Below are positions 54,501 to 59,409 of a stretch of 64,000 bases of DNA, piece by piece. Position numbers and translations under genes: made by a program. Each line of letters begins with the position of its first letter. The stretch's first letter is position 1. Under the pieces are notes generated by a model that had not been told where the DNA came from, did not search any database, and saw nothing but the letters and a program-made list of their open reading frames with translations. The DNA comes from Candidula unifasciata (taxonomy: Eukaryota; Mollusca; Gastropoda; Stylommatophora; Geomitridae): positions 812,612 through 876,611 of the forward strand of contig CAJHNH020002669.1 of assembly GCA_905116865.2 (NCBI GenBank), written 5' to 3'.

Positions 54501-57500
54501 GCAAAATTATTTGGTCTGCTTACAGGAAGATTTTTCTCAGTATAGCAGTTGTACTGTTTGAGCAGATTTGTTTTTATGTAACTGCGTTCTGTGTATATGA
54601 AGTAATAATTGCAGCATAAAATGTGATTAGAAAGCTCAAGTGAGGGAATGGAAAAGACACACACAAATATAACCGAACATTTTAGCCAAAGTCTTTATCA
54701 ACAGAGTACTAAATACAACACAGATTGTGACAAGAAAACTCAAAGGACAAGATGAAAGAACATAAAAACAACAAGATCAACATGAAATTAGGAAATACGT
54801 AAAAGGGGGAAATTTGGATGTGAAGAGCTTTACTACAAAATGAAATAAATAAAAAGGCATTTGAAAAAAAAGATTGGGGTGGGGGGTGAATAGACGTTAA
54901 ATTCTATAAAATATTCCATTTATTCTGAATAAATGCATTTTGTATTTTAGCTGTCTCTGTAAGATGTGCATTTCTGTTGTTTTTTTTCCAGTGCAAATTT
55001 ATCAAAAGCTGCCTGGGGTGTGTTGGAAAAGCAGGGAAGTCAGTTAATGATACGTTCGTACGAGCTTGGAGTGTTGTTTCTACCCCAGTTCTTTGTAAGT
55101 GCATTGGAACAGTTTTGAAAGCTATCCTTGCATTAAATAATCACTACGTTGGTTTTACTATGAGAGACTTTTCATATGTTAGGTTTAGGATTTGTTTGGA
55201 GGTGTGGGGAATAAAAGAAAGGAAGTCACGGCACTTAGGACATGCTTTTAGGTACTCTGTCTCCCTCAGTAAGTACTTGAGTGAAAGAATGCCAGACTCA
55301 GGTGTCACACTCAGCTGCATTCACATGTAACAGATCCATACATTTGACCTATAAGACTCCCTGTTTGGCTTCCGAGGATCCATTGTTGGGGAAAACAAGA
55401 GTAAATCCACTGCTCCCCAACAAGCATGACATAAGAGTCGACTAATTGGGGGGTTTCCTTCGAAGCTGGAGTGCATCTGCATAAGAGGCATACAAACATG
55501 TCAGATCTGTAAAAGGGATGTGCACACAACACCCAAGTTCTGAAATTAAAAACCAAAGTCCAGATGTGGACAAACAACCAGAACTGAGTTTACAGCCGGT
55601 GAATGTGGAGGAGGAGAAGAAGAAGACCTATAACACTAATTCTAGTAAGTTTGTTATGCTCCTTCTATCTGGTATATATTACAAACATAAAGTAAAGGAC
55701 CCCTTTTTCAGGTCTTCATTGCATTGGACATCTATTGGTAGACCTATATTTTGTATAGACCAATTGGCATTTAATGGGTCATATGGTCAGCATCCCATGG
55801 GCCGCCTTTACTACCCATGACATTACCCAGTACCCAGTTTAGGCTGGGTTAGTCTGGGAGACAAGGTCAGTGTTTGAAGAAGAAAAAATGTTGCCCTGAT
55901 GCAGAATCGAACGTTTGACCTTTGTACCTGCAGGAAAGTGTCTAGGAGTGATGCTACCCCCCCCCCCCCCCCCCCCACCTTTGGGTATATTGCTGCACAT
56001 GAAGTGCCTTGCTGTGAGAGGTGCTTGCTTCGTTTAAATCCCTATGTGGGTTCAGGGTCTCATCTGGAAAGGGGGAGAGGGCGAGTAGACCCACCATCTC
56101 CTAACAAGCATGTTGTAAAAAAAAAAATGACTAATCAGGAATTTGTTGAAATTGAATTTGTTGGGTCGAAAAGCACTGATATCGCTGCCCAGCTGTAAAC
56201 CACAATACGGTATGCCAGCTGCCCTTTTGGATCACCTTTTGGTGAGAGTGAAGCAGCGTGGAGTACGAGGGGATCTGGCCGAGACTCGACGCTCAGAGAA
56301 AAGCAAGACGGTCGTATAATAAGAATGCTACTGGCACCATTGGTATTGGAACTCTGTGCTGGCTGCTGACTATGAGAACAGAGTGCTTTGATGTCTCTTC
56401 TTGCATCAGCTGCCCTTTTAAGTGCGAACGCAGAAGGAGAAGTCTCAAGACTATGAAGATGTCGGGAAGCTCATGTTGACTGCTGCTTTCTTGAAGTATT
56501 CCTGTTGAGGTCTGAAATACAAGAGGGCTTCAACTGAGAACAAAATCAGAATATGAATGGCAGAATGCTGCTCCTCTTTGATGTGTGTCAAAATTGGGGT
56601 GGCCATCTTTAAACTGTCATCAAGATATCACTGTGTTTACACTGCTTAACACTCTTGACATCATTAACAACAATATTGACAGGTTATAAGACAGTGGCAT
56701 GATTGTTATACTTTTGATCACACTTTTAACATTTTCATTGATGGCCCATCATATGTAAAAAGAAAAAGAAGCTTACTTAAATGGCCTTGTGTCTAAGTAA
56801 ACTTCTCTTTTATCTGGCTGCTGTTTGATCTGTGTTTAGGGTTCCAAAAATGCCTTCCCTGTAACAAGCAGAGCTGAAGATGTTGCAGGAACAGACAAGC
56901 CACTGCTGCCTCTGCCGTACGATCTTCCACCAACATCATACGTCCGAGGAGGTTTGTTACCTTACATACTTTGAGTGAAGTGTGTTTGTGTGAGCTTGTG
57001 TGTGTTTTGTTAGTGGTACATCTGATTGGATATATTTCTTTGTCAGTTGCATGGTTGTCTACAAATGGTACTTTCCTTGTAGTGTACAGTTTCTTTTTTT
57101 GGCGTTCTTCTTCTTCTTCTTCTTCACTTCCTCTTTTACCGCTGTGGGTGTCGAGGGAGATATAAGGTTCTGTTTCTAGCTCTTCTGGCTGCCTCGACCA
57201 TAGGCACATCGTGCTGTTGTAGAGTTTCTCTGATGTTATCCTTCCATCTTGTTCTTGGTCTACCCCGTGCTCTACGTTCTTCTTCTCTTTCCATGTATGC
57301 TTTGTATGGTATGGTGTCACAAGGCATTCTCTCTAAGTGGGCAAACCATTTCACTTGCTGTCTTTGTATGTAATCCAGAATTGGTTCTGTGCCGACTTGT
57401 TCTCTTATGATCTCATTCCTGATCTTATCTCTTTTGGTCACTCCTACAGCCCTTCTCAGACATCTCATTTCCATGGTTACTAATTTTCTTTTATGGTTTG

Positions 57501-58994
57501 TTGTGAGTGACCATGTCTGGCACTGGTAGCACAGAATTGGAATAAATATGCTTTGAATAAGATGTCTCTTTGTGCTGATTGGGATTGTCTTATGCTGTAA
57601 GAGGGGGGCTAGCTGTCCCAATACTTGGTTTGCTTTACTGCATCTAATGTCAATTTCTTTATCCAATTTCCCATCTTCGGTAAATGTAGTTCCCAGATAT
57701 TTAAACTCAGACGCCTGTTTAATGCCTTTGTATTCTATTACTATGTTTAGATCTGACTTCTTTTTTCCTATTGACATTACTTCTGTCTTTTCAGTGTTGA
57801 TTCTCATTCATGGGCTTGGCATTCATTTTGGCGTTCACCCGCAATAAATGATTGTGGAAGGTTCTGGTTGTTTATTTACTTCTGGACTTTGGTCTTTTTT
57901 CAGAACTTGAGTTTTATGTGCACATCCGTATTACAGATCTGGCTTAATTATATGCAGACCATTGGTTCCTTGCCTCTTGGGCAGATGCACTGCAACTTCA
58001 AAGGAAACGCCTTTAATTCGTTTCCTCCAGCGACATGCTTGTTGGGGGCAGTGGGCCTGTTTCCTCTCCATCTTCAAATAGGGCCTCAGAGCAGACAGGA
58101 GGCCTTCTGGTGTACAGATCTGCGGTTTAGAGATTAGTGAATGAATTTCACACTTTCCTAATCCTTGGGTACTAGTGTTTGGTTTCTGCTGTTCACAGTG
58201 AACTGAGATGTTCTTTCAGCTTTTGGACGGTGTTACGAGAGTTGTACTATGGAAGAAATAGGGGCATCACCATTTAATATTCCCAAACAGACCAACGGGT
58301 GCCCAGTAGCCAACCTTTGTAGCGGAGACAGTACATCATTTAAAACAAAAAGTTTCTTTCCAAAAACGTGCTCTTGCAAACCTAGGTACTGAGACTGAAA
58401 CTGAACCAGAAACTTTAAGATCATGGGGCCCGTTGATTGACAACAGTCTTTGTTTGTAGTATGACTGCCTGCATGTTTCAGTGCTTTTAATGTGGCTGTT
58501 TATCTAAAATTTATATGAAAAATCTAGTATAATAATGACATATCTCATTTTTAAATTGTTATTATTTTTCTTATGATAGAATTATGTCAGGTGTCCATCA
58601 ATTCCCATACACAGGAAAAATAAACCTACATCAGTGGTTGGATCAGCAGTTGCAAATGTTTGGATAGGTTAGTATGGTCATTTGGAGTGACCTCCCATTA
58701 CAAGCAACCATTGACATAGCAATGTTAATTTTTTCCGATATATGATAAATTATCGAACACTCAACATATATGACTTTTGATGTTAACTTCTTACAAATAT
58801 ATTTTCAGCCAGTTTTATTTTTTGTTCGATGTGATAATTTTTAAAAATTTTCAGTTTTTACCCTGTTCTGTAATGTTAAGCCACATTTCAAAATGAATAT
58901 TTCCAACTTGTCCCCAGATCGGCCCTGGTTCTGTGATGTTCCATGTATGGATCTGCCAGACTCTCACGGCACCATGTGGTGTCCACCGTTATAG
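25028..58994 (+). CDS. TDP1: TDP1, tyrosyl-DNA phosphodiesterase 1 with N-terminal PBZ finger (whole gene)
   Basis: Coding exons: 25028-25066, 28377-28554, 29799-30014, 32579-32758, 36931-37030, 39092-39188, 42479-42513, 44971-45063, one unlocated exon, 46821-46912, 48155-48233, 49362-49544, 50983-51098, 53438-53545, 54992-55094, 56840-56951, 58918-58994. Known role: a nuclear phospholipase D-superfamily enzyme that hydrolyses the tyrosine-3'-phosphate bond of trapped topoisomerase I and other blocked 3' ends. Catalytic motif I is GTHHTKMMLLLY (exons 7-8) and motif II is [13 protein letters not shown] with [10 protein letters not shown] (exons 14-15). The protein ends with the conserved tryptophan in HGTMWCPPL. 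About 602 residues are recovered without the missing exon (human 608). Odd features: an N-terminal acidic helix, a PBZ zinc finger in exon 3, and a phase mismatch between exons 8 and 10 that implies an unseen exon of 3n+1 bases. Confidence 0.94.
25415..25545 (+). mobile_element. LINE RNase H fragment in TDP1 intron 1
   Basis: The frame [17 protein letters not shown] is the conserved RNase H C-terminal motif, followed by a hydrophilic spacer. A C run at 25400-25413 precedes it. Confidence 0.65.
26311..26408. repeat. Imperfect inverted repeat, 25-base arms
   Basis: The left arm 26311-26335 (GCTAAACTAGATGGCTGAGA...) pairs with 26384-26408, whose complement begins GCTAAACTAGACGGCTAGGA. There are three mismatches and a 48-base loop. 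It lies in TDP1 intron 1. Confidence 0.7.
26805..27155 (+). repeat. 42-bp minisatellite, about 8 units, palindromic junctions
   Basis: Units contain GGCGACTAGTCTGATAGGGA and TAAATTCTAAAGCCAGTTAACT. Adjacent units meet at the perfect palindrome GCCAGTTAACTGGC. Units are almost identical, suggesting recent expansion. Confidence 0.95.
27385..27640 (-). mobile_element. SINE family C, tRNA-derived
   Basis: The reverse complement begins with a tRNA-like head: A box within CTCTGTGGCTAAGTCCATAC and B box GGTTCGATCCC, followed by the body TTTGCCTAGAAAAAACACAA. Related partial copies lie at 16005 and 18945. Confidence 0.75.
27775..28240 (-). mobile_element. SINE family B, tRNA-derived (class II tRNA-like head)
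   Basis: The reverse complement begins near 28235 with GGTCTCAAGTTATGGTGTTC, GAGTGCTTGAGG and the B-box-like GATTCAAGCCCCGG. The body includes GTGTATTCTTGCGCACG and AGATTCTTCAGATTCATGC. The long variable region recalls tRNA-Leu. Copies also lie at 53735 and 63017. Confidence 0.75.
28377..28554 (+). CDS. TDP1: TDP1 exon 2
   Basis: The exon encodes [20 protein letters not shown] followed by [15 protein letters not shown] and a Ser/Asp-rich tail, probably disordered with possible CK2-type phosphosites. The acceptor follows a pyrimidine-rich tract and ends CAG at 28376. The donor GTAGGT at 28555 leaves one base (phase 1), matching exon 3. Confidence 0.8.
28615..28730 (-). mobile_element. SINE family A 3' fragment
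   Basis: The + strand begins AAAGGACCCTTTTAGTG and ends GCTGCCTTTACTTCC, the complement of the family A 3' body. It is diverged. Confidence 0.45.
28880..29335 (+). mobile_element. LINE RNase H domain and 3' end
   Basis: The plus strand shows [59 protein letters not shown] and GTCCCGAGTGTAGTGATGTC (the PECSDV tail). Several stops are present. Confidence 0.7.
29340..29745. repeat. Dispersed repeat D, copy 2
   Basis: It shares CACCAGAAATGCAGTT, TTGATGGAAGTAGC, GCACAAATGAAAGGCATTC and AACACAGCTCACAG with copy 1. It ends about 50 bases before TDP1 exon 3. Confidence 0.75.
29799..30014 (+). CDS. TDP1: TDP1 exon 3 with PBZ zinc finger
   Basis: After a Ser/Asp-rich linker ([16 protein letters not shown]) the exon encodes [14 protein letters not shown] then LKEFCHPG. 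The spacing C-x5-C-x6-H-x5-H and the CYRKNP core match the PBZ (zf-CCHH) poly(ADP-ribose)-binding finger of APLF and CHFR exactly. Acceptor TTCCAG ends at 29798; donor GTAAGT starts at 30015 (phase 1), splitting the glycine of HPG. The following exon continues GKRKG and joins in frame to the TDP1 catalytic region. Confidence 0.9.
30130..30380 (+). mobile_element. LINE reverse-transcriptase tail fragment
   Basis: The frame [20 protein letters not shown] matches the LINE block RRWxWIGHxLRR. The continuation is broken by stops. Confidence 0.55.
30505..30595 (+). repeat. Modular repeat tail type 2 only
   Basis: GTGTTAGGCCAAATTGTGC, TAAACCACAATACAGCATGT and AGAAGAAGA match tail 2. The head is absent. 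Confidence 0.55.
30600..31425. other. TDP1 intron 3 sequence without recognised features
   Basis: AT-rich, no coding block matching a known family and no tandem structure seen. Confidence 0.5.
31430..31660 (-). repeat. Dispersed repeat E, copy 1
   Basis: It shares GGGACCTCTCCATGGGTGAT, CGGGTGTTTATCGCTTGTGT and GATGTCCTGGTGGGGTA with the complement of 62510-62735. It is 3'-proximal and of unknown type. Confidence 0.65.
31785..31975 (-). repeat. Modular short repeat, truncated
   Basis: On the + strand: GCAGACTGTTGGTTCCATGC, CTCAGGCAGATGCACTC, TTACTTCGAAGGAATC, GCAGTGGGTCTGTTCTTG, GGGCCCCGGAACCCACACAG (head end). Confidence 0.75.
32100..32345 (+). mobile_element. LINE reverse-transcriptase tail fragment
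   Basis: [12 protein letters not shown] and the block around GTGGTTTGGTGATGTGTCA (fragmentary WFGxVxR motif) match the element at 18590-18910. Confidence 0.5.
32579..32758 (+). CDS. TDP1: TDP1 exon 4 (start of catalytic domain)
   Basis: It begins [19 protein letters not shown], a basic stretch that may serve nuclear import, and continues [20 protein letters not shown] and NTTGAMSLK, matching human PFQFYLTRVSGVKPKYN. Acceptor AATAG ends at 32578; donor GTGAGG starts at 32759, phase 1. Confidence 0.92.
32870..33150 (-). mobile_element. LINE RNase H 3' end, divergent subfamily
   Basis: The minus frame reads [40 protein letters not shown] and [13 protein letters not shown], the family tail with changes shared with the copy at 59410-60050. 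Confidence 0.75.
33547..33576 (+). repeat. Homopolymer run of about 30 G
   Basis: An uninterrupted G run follows a T run in TDP1 intron 4. Its length is likely to be imprecise in any assembly. Confidence 0.9.
33700..34060. repeat. Dispersed repeat D, copy 3
   Basis: It shares GCAAACGGGT, CCCATTAAAACC, AAAAGGCAGCCACCAGAGGT and TGTTAGTAAGCAACAGC-like positions with the copy at 41830. It is the more divergent branch of family D. Confidence 0.5.
34090..34275 (+). mobile_element. LINE fragment joining RT and RNase H tail
   Basis: TCTGTGAAATACCTGGGTAT (SVKYLGI), AAAGAATACATAGACCACAT (KEYIDHI) and AGCAAAGCCAAGAAAAGTCT (SKAKKSL) are RT blocks. [14 protein letters not shown] is the RNase H LINE 3' end. 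An internal deletion has joined them. Confidence 0.6.
34650..35825 (+). mobile_element. SINE family A expanded internally by a 23-bp minisatellite
   Basis: The head 34650-34805 has the A-box region TGGTGTGGCGGCTAGACACT, B-box-like AGGGGTCCACATCCG, and body GGTCGACCCAGCC. The 3' end (35745-35825) has GAATGCTGATGGTCCATTAA, CTAGCCCTTTATGCCCAATA and AAGAGTCCTTTACTT. Between them lies the tandem array, whose unit is the SINE's own segment. Confidence 0.88.
34806..35752 (+). repeat. 23-bp minisatellite, about 41 units, derived from SINE family A
   Basis: The unit is GCTGACCCCATCACCCACCG followed by AAT. The intact SINE at 61073 has one copy of GATGCTGACCACATCACCCA then TCTTGTGCTGATTGG at this position. 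Confidence 0.95.
35835..35995 (+). mobile_element. LINE reverse-transcriptase tail fragment
   Basis: [17 protein letters not shown] and the following Arg-rich block RCRPRR match the LINE RT tail. It directly adjoins the 65-bp array. Confidence 0.6.
36010..36786 (+). repeat. 65-bp minisatellite, about 12 units
   Basis: The unit contains GAGATCTCTCCCTGCCCTGA, CACAGAGAGGCATTCCATGA and GTAGAGAACAGAAGGGCCCG. Since 65 is not a multiple of three and lacks stops on the minus strand, three overlapping ORFs of nearly 300 codons arise; these are not genes. The array ends about 145 bases before exon 5. Confidence 0.95.
36931..37030 (+). CDS. TDP1: TDP1 exon 5
   Basis: Encodes [20 protein letters not shown] then [13 protein letters not shown], matching human FNYCFDVDWLVKQYPPEFR. 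Acceptor TTTCAG ends at 36930; donor GTACAT at 37031, phase 2. Confidence 0.95.
37199..37281 (+). repeat. (TTC)n microsatellite in TDP1 intron 5
   Basis: About 27 TTC units are continued by a pyrimidine-rich tract to about 37415. It lies 170 bases after exon 5. Confidence 0.95.
37435..37570 (-). repeat. Modular short repeat, tail type 2
   Basis: On the + strand: CATTGTGGTTTACAGCTAGG, TTTCAGTCCAACACGTCTAA, GACAAACCC and a degenerate head (AGTCCGAACCCTTATATGG). Confidence 0.6.
37760..37945 (+). mobile_element. LINE RNase H 3' end
   Basis: GATCTGGCCAACGCTCAACA, TTGGTGCCATTGAAATTGGA, TCACTTGCTGCCGAAGATG and GTGTCCCGGGTGCTAGGATA follow the family tail order. Confidence 0.65.
38225..38320 (+). 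repeat. CA/TACA-rich microsatellite
   Basis: An imperfect ACACAT/ACATAC repeat in TDP1 intron 5. Confidence 0.85.
38825..39010 (-). repeat. Modular short repeat, tail type 1, truncated
   Basis: On the + strand: CTGTAAGCTCCAGTGGGAAG, AGACCTGAGTTTTGCATGTC, CGGGCAGATGCACTCTCTTT. The head is missing. Confidence 0.65.
39092..39188 (+). CDS. TDP1: TDP1 exon 6
   Basis: Encodes [20 protein letters not shown] followed by [12 protein letters not shown], matching human [20 protein letters not shown] and YENISLCQ. Acceptor CAACAG ends at 39091; donor GTAGGT at 39189, phase 0. A 49-bp minisatellite begins within a few bases of the donor. Confidence 0.93.
39194..39485 (+). repeat. 49-bp minisatellite, about 6 units
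   Basis: Units contain GGCTTTTTTTATGTTGATCT, GTATGTTATTTAGAGCTT and GTCGAGCTCAT. It starts five bases after the TDP1 exon 6 donor begins, so that intron's 5' end is largely repeat. Confidence 0.92.
39557..39652 (+). repeat. 16-bp tandem repeat, about 6 units
   Basis: The unit is ATTGTGTACTCATTAG. Further degenerate GTGCACT/TGGATAGTG repeats continue to about 40155. Confidence 0.9.
40325..40450 (+). repeat. Modular short repeat, head only
   Basis: AATATGGGTTCCGGGGCCAT, AAATAGACCCATTGTGCCGC and AGCACGTCGTAAAAGTGTTA match the head. The tail is absent. Confidence 0.6.
40665..41580 (+). repeat. 25/30-bp minisatellite, about 31 units
   Basis: The first part (to about 40970) uses shorter units with TTTGGTCACCATGAAA. 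The rest uses 30-bp units GGGCCATGAAACAGTTTCCT then ATGTTTTGGT. The 30-bp period is ten codons, so frames stay open on both strands. Confidence 0.95.
41830..42240. repeat. Dispersed repeat D, copy 4
   Basis: It shares TTGCAAACGGGTCACCCC, CCATTAAAAGCACAAGGCAG, CAGATCAGCAGCTGCACACA and GCTCACAGTGTCACGCCATG with the other D copies. It lies in TDP1 intron 6. Confidence 0.65.
42479..42513 (+). CDS. TDP1: TDP1 exon 7 (first half of HxK motif I)
   Basis: Only 35 bases encode [12 protein letters not shown], matching human AKLDIAFGTHHT. The catalytic histidine of HHTK is the last complete His here, and the lysine lies in exon 8. Acceptor TTTGCAG ends at 42478; donor GTAAGT at 42514, phase 2. Confidence 0.93.
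42620..43100 (-). repeat. Two adjacent modular short repeats (tail type 2, then tail type 1)
   Basis: 42620-42790 is a tail 2 copy with a C-rich run at 42741-42768. 42790-43100 is a tail 1 copy (GGCTGTTAACTCGGGTGGAA to GGGGTCCCGGAACCCACAGA on the + strand). Both are reversed; the second appears inserted next to the first. Confidence 0.7.
43385..43575 (-). mobile_element. LINE RNase H 3' end
   Basis: On the + strand: ATTCCCATAATGTTCTGTCC, CTTCAGCAGCCAGCATAGAG and CAGTCTGATTATATTTGATG are the complement of the family tail. Confidence 0.6.
43905..44160 (-). mobile_element. LINE reverse-transcriptase tail fragment
   Basis: The reverse complement reads [20 protein letters not shown], then [20 protein letters not shown], a typical RT tail. 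Confidence 0.7.
44205..44870 (-). mobile_element. LINE reverse-transcriptase C-terminal region
   Basis: The minus frame 44295-44645 contains [39 protein letters not shown] and [12 protein letters not shown]. Degraded upstream sequence of the same or a second element extends to about 44870, ending 100 bases before TDP1 exon 8. Confidence 0.75.
44971..45063 (+). CDS. TDP1: TDP1 exon 8 (second half of HxK motif I)
   Basis: Encodes [20 protein letters not shown] then [11 protein letters not shown], nearly the human sequence [20 protein letters not shown]. Acceptor CTGCAG ends at 44970. Donor GTAAAT at 45064 leaves two bases (phase 2), which does not match the phase of the next exon seen. Confidence 0.95.
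45990..46510 (-). mobile_element. LINE RNase H domain and 3' end
   Basis: The + strand starts ATTAACATCACAGCACTCGG, the exact complement of the family 3' terminus, and includes [20 protein letters not shown] in the minus frame. It is closely related to the copy at 1012-1560 and occupies the interval where a TDP1 exon is expected. Confidence 0.75.
46821..46912 (+). CDS. TDP1: TDP1 exon 10 (numbering allows for one unseen exon)
   Basis: Encodes [20 protein letters not shown] then [10 protein letters not shown], matching human ADLISYLMAYNAPSLKEW. The acceptor is taken as TTCAAG ending at 46820 with a branch-point-like CTAAAT near 46793. The codons just before (ACCGGCTTCAAG, TGFK) also look like conserved TDP1 sequence, so the 5' boundary is uncertain. 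An in-frame TAA at 46794-46796 limits it. Donor GTAAGT at 46913, phase 2. Confidence 0.85.
46925..47170 (-). repeat. Modular short repeat, tail type 1, truncated
   Basis: On the + strand: GTTCTTTAGCTGTAATCTCC, TTCCAGAACTTTAGTTTTCT, CAGGCAGATGCACTTTTAAC. It begins within 20 bases of the exon 10 donor. Confidence 0.65.
47186..47752 (+). repeat. 60-bp minisatellite, first block, about 9 units
   Basis: Units contain GTTGAGTCAGTAATATAAAC, CGATTTATTTAGATCAGTAT and AGTTTTTTCTTTGTAGCA. The array continues after an insertion (48047-48141). Confidence 0.93.
47753..48046 (-). mobile_element. Inserted element interrupting the 60-bp array, possibly tRNA-derived
   Basis: The reverse complement starts GAGGCCGCGTTAGCGCAGTC and has TTTCAAATCCAGTT, an A-box/B-box-like pair at tRNA spacing. 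No second copy was seen in this window. Confidence 0.5.
48047..48141 (+). repeat. 60-bp minisatellite, second block
   Basis: About 1.5 units resume after the insertion and end 14 bases before TDP1 exon 11. Confidence 0.9.
48155..48233 (+). CDS. TDP1: TDP1 exon 11
   Basis: Encodes [20 protein letters not shown] then HLKLRK, matching human VYLIGSTPGR and NWGHFRLKK. Acceptor CCTCCAG ends at 48154, about 14 bases after a 60-bp minisatellite. Donor GTCAGT at 48234, phase 0. Confidence 0.93.
48361..48560 (-). repeat. 44-bp tandem repeat made from a LINE 3' terminus, 4 units
   Basis: Units start GAACTGACAGCACAGCACTC at 48361, 48405, 48449 and 48493. The first is the complement of the RNase H LINE 3' end (compare ATTAACATCACAGCACTCGG at 45998). 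LINE sequence continues for about 40 bases after the last unit. Confidence 0.75.
48643..49332 (+). repeat. 20-bp minisatellite, about 34 units
   Basis: The unit is GAACATCACCAGGTATCATT with many variants. The array reaches to 29 bases before TDP1 exon 12. Each unit contains CAGGTATC, a weak 5' splice-site-like word. Confidence 0.95.
49362..49544 (+). CDS. TDP1: TDP1 exon 12
   Basis: Encodes [20 protein letters not shown] then [12 protein letters not shown], matching human [20 protein letters not shown]. Acceptor TTTGCAG ends at 49361, 29 bases after a 20-bp minisatellite. Donor GTGAGT at 49545, phase 0. Confidence 0.95.
49560..50980. other. TDP1 intron 12 sequence without recognised genes
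   Basis: Contains a C run near 49630-49655, pyrimidine-rich and TCTC microsatellite stretches at 49915-49975, and several overlapping open frames of 60-160 codons on both strands at 50270-50880 that I could not match to a family. It may be an unknown repeat. Confidence 0.4.
50983..51098 (+). CDS. TDP1: TDP1 exon 13
   Basis: Encodes [20 protein letters not shown] then [18 protein letters not shown], matching human [20 protein letters not shown] and LPYSIQTAEKQNWL. Acceptor CCCACAG ends at 50982; donor GTAAGT at 51099, phase 2. Confidence 0.95.
51255..51475 (+). mobile_element. LINE RNase H 3' end, degraded
   Basis: GTAACTGGTACTGTTAGCAT, TATTGGCTACTGAAGAAG and TCCTGAATGCAGTGATGTC follow the family tail. 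Confidence 0.5.
51575..51790 (+). mobile_element. LINE RNase H 3' end, open frame
   Basis: The frame contains [33 protein letters not shown] and [15 protein letters not shown], the complete C-terminal tail with a stop. Confidence 0.8.
52340..52615 (-). repeat. Modular short repeat, tail type 1
   Basis: A full reverse copy runs from TCACTGGCTGTCAACTCTGA to GGGCCCTAGAACCCACACAG on the + strand, with middle GACTGTTGGTTCCTTGTCTC. Confidence 0.8.
52700..52985 (+). repeat. Modular short repeat, tail type 1, well preserved
   Basis: Head GTGTGGGTTTCAGGGCCCTG, then AATAGACCTACTGCTGACCC, AGAGTTGGCTGATTGGGAGC, GTCGGAGTGCATCTGCCTGA, tail GAGTTTACAGCTGGTGAACG and GAAGAAGAAG. Confidence 0.85.
53438..53545 (+). 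CDS. TDP1: TDP1 exon 14 (HxK motif II)
   Basis: Encodes [13 protein letters not shown] then [20 protein letters not shown], the second catalytic His/Lys pair (human AMPHIKTYMRPSPD). The acceptor is CACTCAG ending at 53437, chosen over the CAG four bases later because it gives the right phase and the F-x-x-W spacing. Donor GTACGA at 53546, phase 2. Confidence 0.94.
53735..54090 (-). mobile_element. SINE family B, near-complete
   Basis: The reverse complement starts GGCTGGGTGGTCTCAAAGCA (A-box region), then GGAGGTCCCAGGTTCAGACC (B box). The body includes TAGTAAGATGGGACGCCCGT and CACTGCGCTGAGATTCTTCA. Confidence 0.82.
54095..54985. other. TDP1 intron 14 sequence without recognised features
   Basis: Strongly AT-rich, with no repeat family recognised. 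Confidence 0.5.
54992..55094 (+). CDS. TDP1: TDP1 exon 15
   Basis: Encodes [20 protein letters not shown] then [14 protein letters not shown], matching human [20 protein letters not shown]. It contains the conserved Asn that completes the second active-site half. Acceptor TTTTCCAG ends at 54991; donor GTAAGT at 55095, phase 0. Confidence 0.96.
55365..55635 (+). repeat. Modular short repeat, tail type 1
   Basis: Head CCGAGGATCCATTGTTGGGG, AAGAGTCGACTAATTGGGGG, CTTCGAAGCTGGAGTGCATC, tail GAGTTTACAGCCGGTGAATG and a GGAGGAGAAGAAGAAGA end. Confidence 0.8.
55690..55880 (-). mobile_element. SINE family A, 3' part
   Basis: The + strand starts GTAAAGGACCCCTTTTTCAG and ends CAGTTTAGGCTGGGTTAGTC, the complement of the family A body including ACCAATTGGCATTTAATGGG. 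Confidence 0.7.
56035..56230 (+). repeat. Modular short repeat, tail type 2
   Basis: Head TATGTGGGTTCAGGGTCTCA, GAGTAGACCCACCATCTCCT, then GTTGGGTCGAAAAGCACTGA and TGTAAACCACAATACGGTAT (tail 2). Confidence 0.75.
56235..56400 (+). mobile_element. LINE RNase H 3' end
   Basis: GGATCTGGCCGAGACTCGAC, GCTACTGGCACCATTGGTAT, TGGAACTCTGTGCTGGCTGC and a truncated terminus. Confidence 0.65.
56840..56951 (+). CDS. TDP1: TDP1 exon 16
   Basis: Encodes [20 protein letters not shown] then [17 protein letters not shown], matching human FPVPYDLPPELYG. Acceptor GTTTAG ends at 56839; donor GTTTGT at 56952, phase 1. Confidence 0.92.
57100..57815 (-). mobile_element. LINE reverse-transcriptase C-terminal region, 223-codon intact frame
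   Basis: The most intact LINE frame of the window starts [20 protein letters not shown] and continues [58 protein letters not shown] and [20 protein letters not shown]. It is antisense in the last TDP1 intron. A (TTC)n tract at 57105-57126 marks its 3' end. Confidence 0.9.
57850..58115 (-). repeat. Modular short repeat, tail type 1
   Basis: On the + strand: GTTTATTTACTTCTGGACTT, CAGAACTTGAGTTTTATGTG, TTGGTTCCTTGCCTCTTGGG, GACATGCTTGTTGGGGGCAG, then a degenerate head. Confidence 0.75.
58120..58910. other. End of TDP1 intron 16, no recognised features
   Basis: No repeat family or coding block recognised; AT-rich from 58490 onward. Confidence 0.45.
58918..58994 (+). CDS. TDP1: TDP1 exon 17 (C-terminus and stop)
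   Basis: Encodes [20 protein letters not shown] then CPPL and TAG, matching human [20 protein letters not shown]. The split codon with exon 16 gives the Asp of DRPW. Acceptor CCCCAG ends at 58917. Confidence 0.95.
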
Positions 58995-59388
58995 CACCTG
59001 TGGGGTTCAGAAAAAAATACACACATGTGGGAAGGAAATTCATCATCATCATTCTGTTTTATCATCATCAGTATCAACTAGAGCTAATGAAACTGTCAGC
59101 ATCAACTTCTGTTGTGGGTAATAGTCCCCACAGGGACTGCCCATATACACACTAGCTTACTTCCGAATGGTCGACCTTCAGCCTAGCTCACTTCTGATTG
59201 GTCGACTTTGAGCCACTCAACCTTGGCACAAGATGTCAGTGGTGTTCCCCAATGCCGTTGATATCGCGTCTTCTATATTTCAGCATTCCAGCGCCTTTAT
59301 CACCACAAAAACATCGACAAACTGGGTCTAACACCCAACATCTCCAAGAGAGTGATGAAACCTATGTCACAGGCATTCTCTTTCTCAG

Positions 59389-59394
59389 AATAAA
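59389..59394 (+). terminator. Candidate TDP1 polyadenylation signal
   Basis: This is the first AATAAA after the TDP1 stop codon, giving a 3' UTR of about 400 bases. The UTR includes an ATC-rich stretch near 59040-59070. Confidence 0.5.
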
Positions 59395-59409
59395 AAAGTA
59401 AACGTGAGA

